A stretch of 64,000 nt of DNA from Phoenix dactylifera (Eukaryota > Streptophyta > Magnoliopsida > Arecales > Arecaceae), in assembly GCF_009389715.1 (NCBI RefSeq), contig NW_024068195.1:1-64000 (forward strand), in the 5' to 3' direction. Every line of letters begins with the position of its first letter. The first letter of the stretch is position 1. Below are positions 22,710 through 32,920 of the stretch, piece by piece. A program made the position numbers and the translations under genes. The notes under the pieces were generated by a model. It ran no database searches and had not been told where the DNA came from. It saw nothing but the letters and a program-made list of their open reading frames with translations.

Positions 22710-25700
22710 TCACATGAACTCCCTGATATCGGATAGTTCTGCTGCAAACTCCCCACCCTCAATCGGCGGCACCATCCTCTTCCAGAACCAGTGCTTCCTC
22801 CAGAGCAGTATCATCTCCTCGATGGGCACCCCTTTGGTCTCCGGAACGAAGAAGTAGACAAAGACGGTCATGATGGTGATCCACCCGGCGAAGAACAGGA
22901 AGATCCCAAACTTGAAGGAGCACAGGAGGGTGAGAAAGGACTGGGCGATGGCAAACGTGAAGAAAAGGTTGACGGCCACCGTGATGCTCTGCCCCGCCGA
23001 ACGCGTTTCCAGTGGGAATATTTCGCTGGGCACGGTCCACCCCAGGGGTCCCCAAGACCACCCGAACGCGGCCACAAAGAGGCAGAAGAGCACCACCACA
23101 ACGATCGAGAAGTCCTTGGGAAGCTGCTTCTCATCGCCAAACTTGAGGCCTAGTATGATCGCCACGATGACCTGTTCATAGGGAAAAAAGGTTGCTTAAT
23201 CTAATGCCATTGCAAATCTTTGCTTTCCATAGAAATCAATCCATGCTTCAAGCTTGCTGCACCCAGCTTACCTGGCATAAGACCATCTGAATTCCCCCAC
23301 CAATTAGCAGAGCTCTCCTCCCCCACCTGTCCACCGTTGCAATGGAGACCAGTGTCGAGGCTGCGAGCACTGCACCGGTCATGACCGACGAGTAGAGCGA
23401 AGCATTTCCTCCGAAGCCCATGCTCCGGAACAGCACCGGTGCATAGAAGAGTATGGAGTTGATGCCTGTGAGTATTTGGAAAGCTGGCATGAAGATGGCC
23501 ATGACCAACTGCGGCCGGTTTCTTCGCTTCAGGATGTTCCTGAAGGGATGTTCGATGGAATTTGCTAGCTCGCTGGCCTCGACGATGTCCTCGAACTCCG
23601 CATCCACTTGTTCGGTGCCTCTGATCTTCTCTAAGACACGCCGCCCTTCGTGGACGTGCCCTTGTTCGATGAGGCTGTTTGGAGTTTCAGGGAGGAAGCA
23701 GCCTCCTATCGTCATTGCAAGTGCAGGGGCAGCAACGAGGCCAAGGGAGAGCCTCCATCCCCATGGCCTGATCTTCTCGGTTCCGTAGTTGACCATGTTG
23801 GCTGAGAAGATGCCAAGGGTGGTCGCCAGTTGGAACAACATGTTGAGGCCGCCACGAAGGTGGGCTGGTGCCATTTCGGAGAGGTACAGAGGAACAGCCT
23901 TCAAAAGAACAAATGGTGGTGGATCATAGCGTTAGCAACTTCTGGTGTCCCTAATTCTGCAATTCTTTACACTACTTGACATCTAACAACACTAGAAATG
24001 CATGGCAGATGCACGCCATGCACTCAAGCCACAACTGGATGCATCAAACTCTAGAAAAAGGATCCTGATCGATGATTGAAGTACCTGATCTACGAAGCCA
24101 ATTCCGACGCCAAGCATGATGCGGCCCAGAAGCAGCATTGCCATGTTGACAGCACCTGCATTAAGGGAAGCCCCGACGAGGAAACTAATGCCGCCACAAA
24201 GAATGCTCGCTCTGCGCCCATACTTTCTGGTCACTGGAGAGGCTACAAAGGATGCGGCGAGGCCGGCAAGGTAGAGAGAAGACGTGAAGGCAGCGAGCTT
24301 CTGGTTATTATACTTGCAGTAATTGTTCTCGGATTCCAGGTTCTTCTTCCTGTAGACTACTGGGAAGAACTGCTTGAGAAATGGGTCCATGGATGTCACT
24401 CCACCTGGGATGGTCATTGGACACAAGAGGCATGAGCACTGCGGTTGTTCATTTGTTTGGCACAGAATATGAAGAACTGCATGAGCCAACGTTGGGACCC
24501 CAGTGAGCCCTTCTTCTTCTTCTTCTTTTTTTCTTTTTTTTTTAAAACATCGGGCAGAAGCGGTCCAATGTATTTGGGGGCCTAAGACCATTTTGTCTTT
24601 GAGACCTTTTCTGCAGTGGACTAGCCTAAGGCGAACTCACATGCTGCATTTTTTCGTTTCATTTTTGTCTTTAAGACCTTTCTTACGGTGGTCTTCTTTG
24701 GGCGGGATTTTAAGTGACCGCCTAAGTTGCTTAAAGGTTGAACTAGCCCGCCCTAACATCGGAAGCTCACACTAGTCTCGCAACGATGTTTCAACAAAAA
24801 TGATCTTTTGTTTTACTGAGGCTTGGACATGATTCTAAAAATTCTAACAGATAAAACATGCCTATATTTGTAGCTGTATGTATCAAAACCAGAGACTCCT
24901 AAGAAGTTCAATTCCTGTTGTTGCAGCTTACTCTCCCGGTTATTAATTGCTAGGTCTGATTCCGGTTAAACTAACAATTTTCAAATCTAGCCACCTTATC
25001 ATGTTCAGCATATATCCACCTACATGTGAGAACTGAGAAGTGGCTAACATTGGGTTGAACCCAGTGGTTTATTAATACCATAAGACCAAAAAACCCACTT
25101 GATTTGCCTGGCAAATTTAGTCCTGTTTAGTTAGAGGTGACCATCAATTCTTTGCTTTGTTTCCACCGAACCGAAATTTGTTGATCGTAACATTAACCTA
25201 TCAACCAGACACTTAGCAGGAGCTTAAAACAAATTTTACACAAATATCTTTAATAGTTCCATTAACTTGAACCCAAACCAATCAAGTGCGGAGTCACCAA
25301 AGTTTGATGTTTGGTATCACGAATGCCAAAGTTCTACCTAACCCCAAAAATATTGCCCTCAACGGACACTTGCCCAAGAGACTCGGTCCAAATAGCGGTT
25401 TGCATTCAATATTGCCTCTTAAACACCTGTGGCGTGTCCAAACATCTTTAGTTTGGCTTCATAGAAGTAGATAGTTTTTCTTAAAAATCCAGCATCAGTC
25501 TAGAAAATTTATGTCGGTAAAGGATGGATGGGCAGGTGCAGCCTTGAAGCAGCAATAGGCAAAAAACCCTATAATTGGAGAAATTATCCTGCACGGCAAG
25601 GATCATGTAACCATGTATCTCGATAATCACAACCGTCCGTTTTTATAGTGGCACATCGAGATGAATGCTTAATGAATAAGATCTACAGAAATGAGTGGCT

Positions 25701-26852
25701 ATGATTTGTAATGCATATGGTTTAGATTATAGTTTCTTTGATCGGCCCACTCATAAGAACCTTAGTTGTCACTATAAATATGGGGTATGCTAAAAGATTA
25801 TCCATCCAGACACAACCTTAGTTATCTCTATCCACCCGTTGAGATACCGTATGTACCATATAGCCATGTATATTGATAATAATAGCCGCTCATTCCTACA
25901 ATAATATACTGAGATGAATATTTGATGAATAAAATTTATAAAAATAAATGGCAACGATTGGATATAGAATATAATATTTTCAATGATTGGCCCACTCACG
26001 AGAATCTTAATTATCACGACGAATATCGGGTATGCAGGGGCTAAAAGGTTATCACAGCTGCTTTTATTGCCTAAATTTGCAAAATGAATACTCAAAAGAA
26101 AAGCCGGCCGAGATTCCATGCATCAACCTCGGAGTCGGAGGGTCAATGAATACAAGAGACGGGCCGCTCAACAGTCTAATGCCACGTCTCCGTCCACCCC
26201 ACCCAAAGAGGAGAGAAATTATATCCTACGTGTAGAAATATACGGGGACAATTACGGCCACTTATTTTTATAATCATATATGGAGATGAACATTTGATGA
26301 ATAAAATCTATAATAATAAGCAACTTATAGTTGACTTATGTATATAACGCACATAGTATTAAATATATTTTTCTATTAAAAAAAAAAAAGCATAGTAGCG
26401 TATCTAACTGCAAACGATAGATTGGATCCTCCCGATCCAACCGTCTAACTCTTAGTAATGGTAAATGAAACTGTAAATCCTCCTTCCACTTTATCAGTTA
26501 ACATATCCCTTATCGATTTTTTTTTTTTTTGACAAAAGTTAAACTCATAATTCACAGAACCCATCCAGTATCCAGAACGACTCCACATAAAACTTCTTCT
26601 GATTTTTTTTTATTATTTTTTATACCTATTGGCTTATTTTTCTTTTTTCTCTAAAAAAGAAATAACAGAAGAAAAAAAAAGGAGGGGGGGTGCGGCGGTC
26701 GGGATACCTGAGATGCCGACGTCATAGCCGAAGATGGAGCCACCGATCGCGGCGACGAGGCAGGCGAAGACGACGAAGGGCGTGACCCTCCCCTTGTACT
26801 GCTCCGCCCTCTCCTTCTTCACCCCCGCCGGCGCTCCCCCTCCTCCGGCCAT
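22710..26852 (-). CDS. Monosaccharide/H+ symporter, sugar transport protein STP7 type
   Basis: Four exons (26708-26852, 24085-24404, 23272-23898, 22710-23171) join to 1554 nt, 517 aa, the usual STP length; all junctions are GT-AG. The ATG at 26852 gives [21 protein letters not shown]. It is a Major Facilitator sugar transporter with twelve predicted membrane spans. Landmarks are [76 protein letters not shown] and [11 protein letters not shown]. Similarity along the whole length is closest to Arabidopsis STP7 as I recall it, a plasma-membrane proton-coupled carrier linked to cell-wall pentoses. One oddity: the normally conserved GFGNQ at the exon 2/3 boundary reads GFVDQ. Intron 1 (2.3 kb) holds diverged repeats. 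Confidence 0.92.
25612..26330. repeat. Diverged tandem repeats of about 245 bp or more in the transporter's first intron
   Basis: A pattern (GATAAT.A.A.CCG..C followed by GAGATGAAT..TTGATGAATAA, then GGCCCACTCA.GAGAA and GGGTATGC) occurs at about 25618-25795 and 25866-26040. A third partial copy lies at about 26246-26330. Divergence is high. No ORF spans them. Confidence 0.5.
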
Positions 26853-28474
26853 CTCCTCCTCCTCTCCCTTTACCCGAACCCCAACCCCTTACCCCCTCTC
26901 CTCACGGATCCGGCTCTTCTCCGGTCCTCTCTACAGGATTAGAATTTAGTACTGGTGCAAAGGAAACAAACAAAACTTATACCACCCTCGCTGTCGCTGG
27001 GAGATAAGAAATCTGTTGCCACGCATTAAATAGCGTTGCCGTGGTGCGACCGCCAGCGGCATGTGGCAACGGCTCTCCTTAAGCTGTTCTTCGATTCCGT
27101 TGTCATTCATACTTTGCTGCAGTTTGCTGGAAGCCGGGTTTGGTTAGAGATCCTACCACCATACGTCAGATGACCTCAGCCGCAGTCCATTTAAGCTTGC
27201 AGTGCATTATGATTTGAAAGTAATGCTCGTATATGATGTGAGAATCTATTATATAGAAATAAAATAGGGCCTCATGTTATGCTTAACTTTTCATTCGCCA
27301 ATATCTATTTTATTTTATTAATAAAAAACTTTTTACATACCTACCATATTAGAATTTATATAAATATTTTTCTAAAATTGATATTTACATGTATACCTTT
27401 ATAAAATATTTATTATATATATATATATTATATTTTTTTTTTTATTTACGTATGTAACTATGTCATCTAACACCGTTGGAAATTAGCGATTTAAAATTGA
27501 AATGACGAAAATACTCTTGACGGATAAACATGCAAAAAGAAATATTTATAAAAGTATGCAAGCAAATAGCAATCTTAAATATTTTCATAAATACTCTCCT
27601 CAATATTGGAATTTGTATCAATATCCTCCTAAATTGATATTTATGTGCATATCCTCACGAAGCAATATTTTTCTATGAATACCTTTGACACAACAATTCA
27701 GCTGACGTGATTAGCCAAAATCATATTTATTTAAATTAAAGATTAATTAAAATTATGAAATTATCTTTTTTCTGAAGCAGGTAATAGGTTAACGAGTCTC
27801 GCTAGAAACTAATATCTCTATCTCTTTTAAGAAATTTTTTGATCTCTTTGGATTCATCTCTTTCACCCTCCATCTAGAATCAAAATCATTCCCTTGACTC
27901 CTTTCTCCATCACAAGCAACCCTTCTCCTTCTCTTCTGTTCATAAGAGTTCTCTACCAGAATCTTAGTTCCTCTCATTGTCATCGAAGTTCTCCATTCAT
28001 TGTATCTTTTGTTACATGAAGATGGTCAAATCCTGCCTTTAGCTTTATGAATTATTTAAAGACGAGTGTTGTAAGAGATTTGCAATATTTATCTTTTAGT
28101 GTATGAGATTTGCAATATTTCTCTTTTAGTGCTGGAAATTTTCTCGTGTGTAGAGTGGTGGCTGATTTAAAGTTACAGTGACAAGACATGCCCTATAAAC
28201 TAGATCTTTTCTTCTTTCAAAAAATCAAAGCTCCAAAGAAAAGTGGCTTAAAATATACAACATAAAGGATTGCTTTTTACCACATAACTATGGAAGTTGT
28301 TAATAAGTCTAAAAAATTCTGAAGTCTTTTAATGATTTTGCTTGAGGATGATTGATGTTGATCTTTTATTAATGAGTACAGTAGTAGCAAGAAAGGTTGA
28401 TCATTGCAGTTTATCGTGTGTCTTTAAGAGATTATAATTTCTTTCTATATTCTAATACATTCCCTCATATATGC
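26853..28474. other. Transporter promoter side and AT-rich intergenic DNA
   Basis: The first 250 bp upstream of the STP7-type ATG is GC-richer and CT-rich, fitting a 5' leader. Beyond about 27.2 kb the DNA is AT-rich, with a fold-back repeat at 27.32-27.69 kb. No gene is seen. Confidence 0.45.
27320..27690. mobile_element. Fold-back AT-rich element, copy 1
   Basis: A left arm (about 27330-27410, with TTACATGTATACCTTTATAA) is loosely inverted at about 27538-27605 (TTATAAAAGTATGCAAGCAA). A second left-arm-like segment (CCTCCTAAATTGATATTTAT, about 27630) follows. The words are shared with the better copy at 29.6-29.9 kb. There is no coding potential. Confidence 0.4.
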
Positions 28475-29344
28475 TGTTGTGGTTCAAATCTGGCCCGAGG
28501 GTGACCACGCCGGTAAAGCCGAGGGAGCCGTCGGTGCTGGAAAGAGGAAGACAGGAGCCACCTCCTGCGTGACGGCTGCGGACCTGCACAAAGCCTCACC
28601 GGTGTTACCAGTGAGGGCCCTCCGACGATCAAATTAGAGTGGACAGATTTAGTCCAGCCAAAAGTGTCCCTTAGAAATTACCTGACCGAGCTATTTATAG
28701 CCTCGGTGGAGTGGCCCAGGTGACAGAGGTGCTGTCAGTCCCCATCATGAGGAGGTATGGCTCTGAGCCGGATGGCGTACAGCTCAGGTGGGCTGGTGAC
28801 GTACAGCACAGCCCGCTCTTAAGAACGGTAGGGCTTTGACAATTACAGCAGGGTATGGCCGGAGTAGTCAAGGTGCCGTCTGACTGCTGTTGGCCGGTTA
28901 TAGAGACATGACACGGCATTGTGATAGAGTACGGCCATGTAGGTGGGTGTAGGCCCGCACGTGGATGTGGTTGTTGGCGAGGCCGAGCTCGTTAAGTAGT
29001 CGCGTTAGGCGTTTAGTGAGGTCGGCTTGGTGTAGACCGAAAATGGCTCGATTTTCCGGATTCCGAGGTGTACTCGAGGGAGCGCTTCGAGCTCGAGGGT
29101 CGGAGCGTATGCTGTGTATTGCTGGGGCCGGCGTCTCGAACTTGGTCGGGATGGGTCGGCGTTTGCTTGGAGGCACCCCAAACTTGGTCGGGGGAGTCGG
29201 CGAATGTCCGGAGTTGGTGGAGTTCTGAGGACGAGCTGGCTCTAGGCCGAAGTAAAGATTTAGTCATTCATCGTTGGTATTTATTGGGCCGAAACTGGGC
29301 GGCTTTTTAGTTGCGGGCTGGACGATCCATTTTTCTCTCTATCA
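28475..29344 (-). mobile_element. Solo LTR with exact target-site duplication TATGC
   Basis: The plus strand runs TGTTGTGGTTCAAATC...CTCTCTATCA (TG...CA, 870 bp), flanked by identical TATGC at 28470-28474 and 29345-29349. A TATAAATAG word on the minus strand (about 28690-28700) sets the orientation. There is no internal domain and no second LTR. The overlapping ORFs inside are compositional. Overall style is similar to the 14.7 kb and 31.9 kb solo LTRs, but the ends differ. Confidence 0.85.
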
Positions 29345-29602
29345 TATGCATCTATAATAATAAATATTACAAGCTATGTTTCGATGAAATAAAATATAGT
29401 GATTGTTATAAATAAAGTAGAATAAAGTAGAATAATCCTATGATTCGTAAATGAACCTCTATAACTCTTTTTGTTATCTAATTATCGAATCAATCTTTTT
29501 TCTAACAATATTTTTATAAAAAAATATTGAGGAGCAAGCACTAGACTAAACTCCAAGTGTTAGAACAAGTTGAAATAGATCAAAATTAAATTAAATTTTT
29601 TT

Positions 29603-29900
29603 GCATGCAAACTCTCCTAAATATGTGAAATTGTATGAATATCCTAACAAAGTTGTTATTTGCATATATATCATTATAATTTTTTTTTTTGCATGTCTAT
29701 CTACTAAGAGTATTTCAATCATTTTAAAATTTAAACTGCTAATTTTTTAACGACATTAAATGGTGTGGGTACACATTCAAGAAAAAAAAAGAGAAGGATA
29801 TACATGCAAAATAACTGTTTTATAAGAGAATACATGCAAATACCATTTTTAGAAGGGTATTCATGTAGATTTTTATATTTAGGAGGATATGTACCCAAAA
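29603..29900. mobile_element. Fold-back MITE with long inverted arms, copy 2
   Basis: The left arm CTCCTAAATATGTGAAATTG...TATTTGCATATATATCATTATAA (from about 29611) is inverted on the right, where the reverse complement of about 29815-29895 reads CTCCTAAATATAAAAATCTA...TATTTGCATGTATTCTCTTATAA. Arms are about 80-90 bp around a central spacer of about 110 bp. There is no ORF. Confidence 0.6.
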
Positions 29901-30378
29901 AACCCTATTAATAAATAGGGTTCTTGTATTTATTCTATTTCATTATATCTATTCTTATTGCATTTCAATAGTAGTTGGAGAAAAAAAAAAAACTATGCCC
30001 TACATGTGCGGATTATATGTTTGGTATATAACTAAAATGGAAGTTAAACTTGTGCTAAGCTCTCCATCACCATGTGGATGCTCGTAGAAGTTACAACTCT
30101 CCATTCGCCATGTATACATCTCTAATAACAACATTGTTAATAGACTTTTATTTCTATTATATTCTATTATCTATATATACAATTAAGGTTCAACATATGC
30201 TGAGCTCTAATAATGCCATTAATATGGATCTTTATTTTGGATAGTAAGTAGGGCTCTTGTATCCATTCTATTATACTTATTCTATATTGTATTTCAAGAA
30301 CGGAAAAAAGAGAAAAAATTACACCTCATGCATCATGTAGGTTATATGCTAGTATATAACAAAAATTAATACGATTCT

Positions 30379-30381
<3 letters not shown>

Positions 30382-30464
<83 letters not shown>
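30382..30464. repeat. (TA)n microsatellite
   Basis: About 41 uninterrupted TA units end exactly at the edge of a TRIM-like element whose other copy begins with TATAAC. Slippage in that terminal TATA may have seeded the expansion. Confidence 0.95.
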
Positions 30465-30468
<4 letters not shown>

Positions 30469-30909
30469 AAGACCTCATATAAAAGACTAAATAAAATATA
30501 TTTTTTGGATTCTTTAGTTCTATTTAAGTACTCAAGATCTACTCAATACATAGTCGATGTAGGACTAAACAGACCCTCGCATGGATCCACATATACTCCC
30601 CTCGTTTTCCGTTTTAAGCCCTAGCATCTTCACCAAGCTAAAAGTCCAAATTCATTAAAATTCATTCGTAAGTACTATAAATCCAATCACAAACATAATG
30701 ATCAGCCTAAATGAGTCCAAGCGGCAATGTCCCTAGACCACATAGGTCATAAGCTAGGTTCACTCTAATATTATTTATCATAACCCAGGACCTCACACAA
30801 AAAGGCTAATCATAAAGTATTATTTGTATTTCTTGGTCATGTATAAATACCTAAAATCTAGTCCGTGCATAGCCCATGTAAGATAAAACATATGCCCGCA
30901 TGGATCCTC
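30465..30909 (-). mobile_element. Degraded TRIM element, copy 1
   Basis: Two direct repeats (about 30465-30594 and 30778-30909) share AAGACCTCA/AGGACCTCAC, GGCTAATCATAAAGTATTAT, TAAATACCTAAAATCTA and GATGTARGA with each other. The internal segment shares its layout with the cleaner copy at 48310-48742. A decayed primer site (CACTCTAATATTA, about 30760) precedes the second repeat. Confidence 0.6.
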
Positions 30910-31349
30910 AGACACATGGGCACCCGTATTAATAATAATTAATATGTTTCTTTATTTTGGATAACAAGTTGGCCTCTTGTATCTATTTCTATTCTATTAT
31001 TTATTTTATTATATTTATTCTGTGATGCATTTTAGAGGAGTATGGAAAAAAGAGAAAAAGCTGCATCTTAGGCATCATGCAATTTATATGCTAGCAATAT
31101 TACTAAAACAAATGCGCAATGCAGTTAATTTTATTCCATATCTATCAACTGCCAGCATGCATTGAAATAGCATACTATTATTAATAAATATAATATTTAA
31201 AAAGCTATACAATGTTGAGCTCACTTTTTAAAAGGAGCTTTTTTGTGTTGTCCTACCATCTGCTCCTGACACGGAATTTCCAAAAGCCCGCGTCTACCCA
31301 AGTATGCGTCAGAGAGACATTTAACCAAATAATCCCGAAAAGCTACCAA

Positions 31350-31668
31350 GATGGTAGCCTAGTGGTAAAAGGCGATAATTCCGCCCAAGCCGTTCAGGTT
31401 CGAAACGTGCGGGCGTCGATTAAATTAGAAAACCGAATGCTCCACGCTCGGATGGCTTGCTGGCGGTTATACTTTCCTTTCACTTGTACCAAGGTGACGC
31501 TAGGGTGACGTACCCACACGTGAGGCGGTGAACCTAGTAGGGTGAGCCCATGAGTCGGAGAAAGCATGCGAAAACTTGCGACTTGTATCGAACATTTCCT
31601 AGTGGAAGGAAGGCCCAGTGGGGGCTACTACGAGGCTGGGCTGGTCCCTCCCCTTCTCTCCTATTTTT
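31350..31668 (+). mobile_element. tRNA-derived SINE
   Basis: A RNA polymerase III A box (TAGCCTAGTGG, 31355-31365) and B box (GGTTCGAAACG, 31397-31407) lie 31 bp apart, as in tRNA genes. They are followed by a 260-bp non-tRNA body and a T-rich end (CTATTTTTTA). The tRNA part cannot fold as a complete tRNA, so it is not a tRNA gene. A poly(C)-poly(A) run (31671-31701) follows. No target duplication was identified. Confidence 0.7.
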
Positions 31669-31866
31669 TACCCCCCCCCCCCCCCCCCAAAAAAAAAAAA
31701 AGCCATTGAGTTTGTTTTGACTAACACCCATATTCGTATTCACCTCCATAAAAAAAAAAAATAATAGATACATATATAGATTAAAAAAAATTGGGCAAAT
31801 AACTATCTAGATTGTTTTGTAAGAGAAATAAGTTAAGTTATATATTCTACCTATATTCATACTTTT

Positions 31867-32860
31867 TGTTGGGGGAAAACCCAAGTCATGCCATCTCGGA
31901 GGCGCCCGACTAAAGAGCGCCGACTAGAGAGGCGCCCGACTAAAGAGTGCCGACCAGAGAGGCACCCGACTAAAGAGCGCCGACCAGAGAGGCGCCCGAC
32001 CAAAGAGTGCCGACTAGAGAGGCGCCCGACTAGAAAGTACCGACCAGAAGCAATCCCGCCACAGGACACTCCGCTGGGCGACCAGCTCGGCTCGGCACCC
32101 GTGCCAGGCCCATGCCTTAGCCGAATACCCAATTTCCGTCTAACCCTTTAAAGGATCTGACAACTAAATACATGACTCCACTACAACCTGCCACCATCCC
32201 TAAGCCATCAAGGCACGAGATCTCCGCAGGTCTTCGGCACGGCCTATCATTAATGCATGAGACCCCCTCATATCTCCGATGCACTCAGTCATTAAATGAA
32301 CACGGCTCAAGATGATCTCCGGATCACTGAACCATCAAAGCGTATGGCTCTCCCTGACCGCCGGATCACTCAGCAATTAATGCACTTACCATCTACGAAC
32401 CCTAGGCCCACCACGGCCGGCGGTTCAACCACCCCAATGGGTCCGATCAACCGCGACAACTCCCTGACTCCGGTCTGATCCGGCTTTATTCTCCACTACG
32501 CCATTAATGAGCAAAATCGTGCCCAATTATCACAAAAGAGGACAAATCCCCCTGTCACCTCCCAGGTAACATAATATCTTCCTATAAAAGGGAACCTGGG
32601 AGGGAGGAGGCAGGAGAGAGAGAACGGACACAAACATACACACAAAAGAACAAACATTCCTCCTCCTTTACTCCCCCCACATATTAGCCCCCTCTGACTT
32701 AAGCTTCGGAGGGCCGGCGCCGGAAAGTCCGGCCACCGGCTTTTTTGCAGGACTCTCCAGGAGGACGCTACCAATCGACGCACCGCCATCCACCGTCCCG
32801 GCAGCGGAGCTCCTCCCCTCCTTGGTTCGCGGCAGCCCCCGGATCCAATTTCCAGCAACA
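31867..32860 (+). mobile_element. Solo LTR with exact target-site duplication CTTTT
   Basis: It starts TGTTGGGGGAAAACCC and ends TTTCCAGCAACA (994 bp), with CTTTT at 31862-31866 and 32861-32865. TATAAAAGGGAACC at 32584 supports the plus orientation. It is the same family as 14683-15458, inverted. It carries five 30-bp tandem repeats near its 5' end. No internal region is present, so it arose by LTR-LTR recombination. Confidence 0.88.
31899..32050 (+). repeat. 30-bp minisatellite inside the solo LTR
   Basis: The unit GGCGCCCGACTAAAGAGCGC plus CGACTAGAGA starts at 31901, 31931, 31961, 31991 and 32021. Copies differ by a few transitions. The unit length of 30 keeps both strands open as ten-residue peptide repeats, which are not evidence of a gene. 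Confidence 0.9.
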
Positions 32861-32873
32861 CTTTTAATATCTA

Positions 32874-32876
<3 letters not shown>

Positions 32877-32917
<41 letters not shown>
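32877..32917. repeat. (TA)n microsatellite
   Basis: About 20 TA units lie just outside the right end of the solo LTR, within AT-rich target DNA. Confidence 0.9.

Positions 32918-32920
<3 letters not shown>

Noticed and set aside
31355-31407. tRNA gene
   Set aside because: A and B boxes are present but the acceptor and anticodon stems do not pair; it is the head of a SINE.
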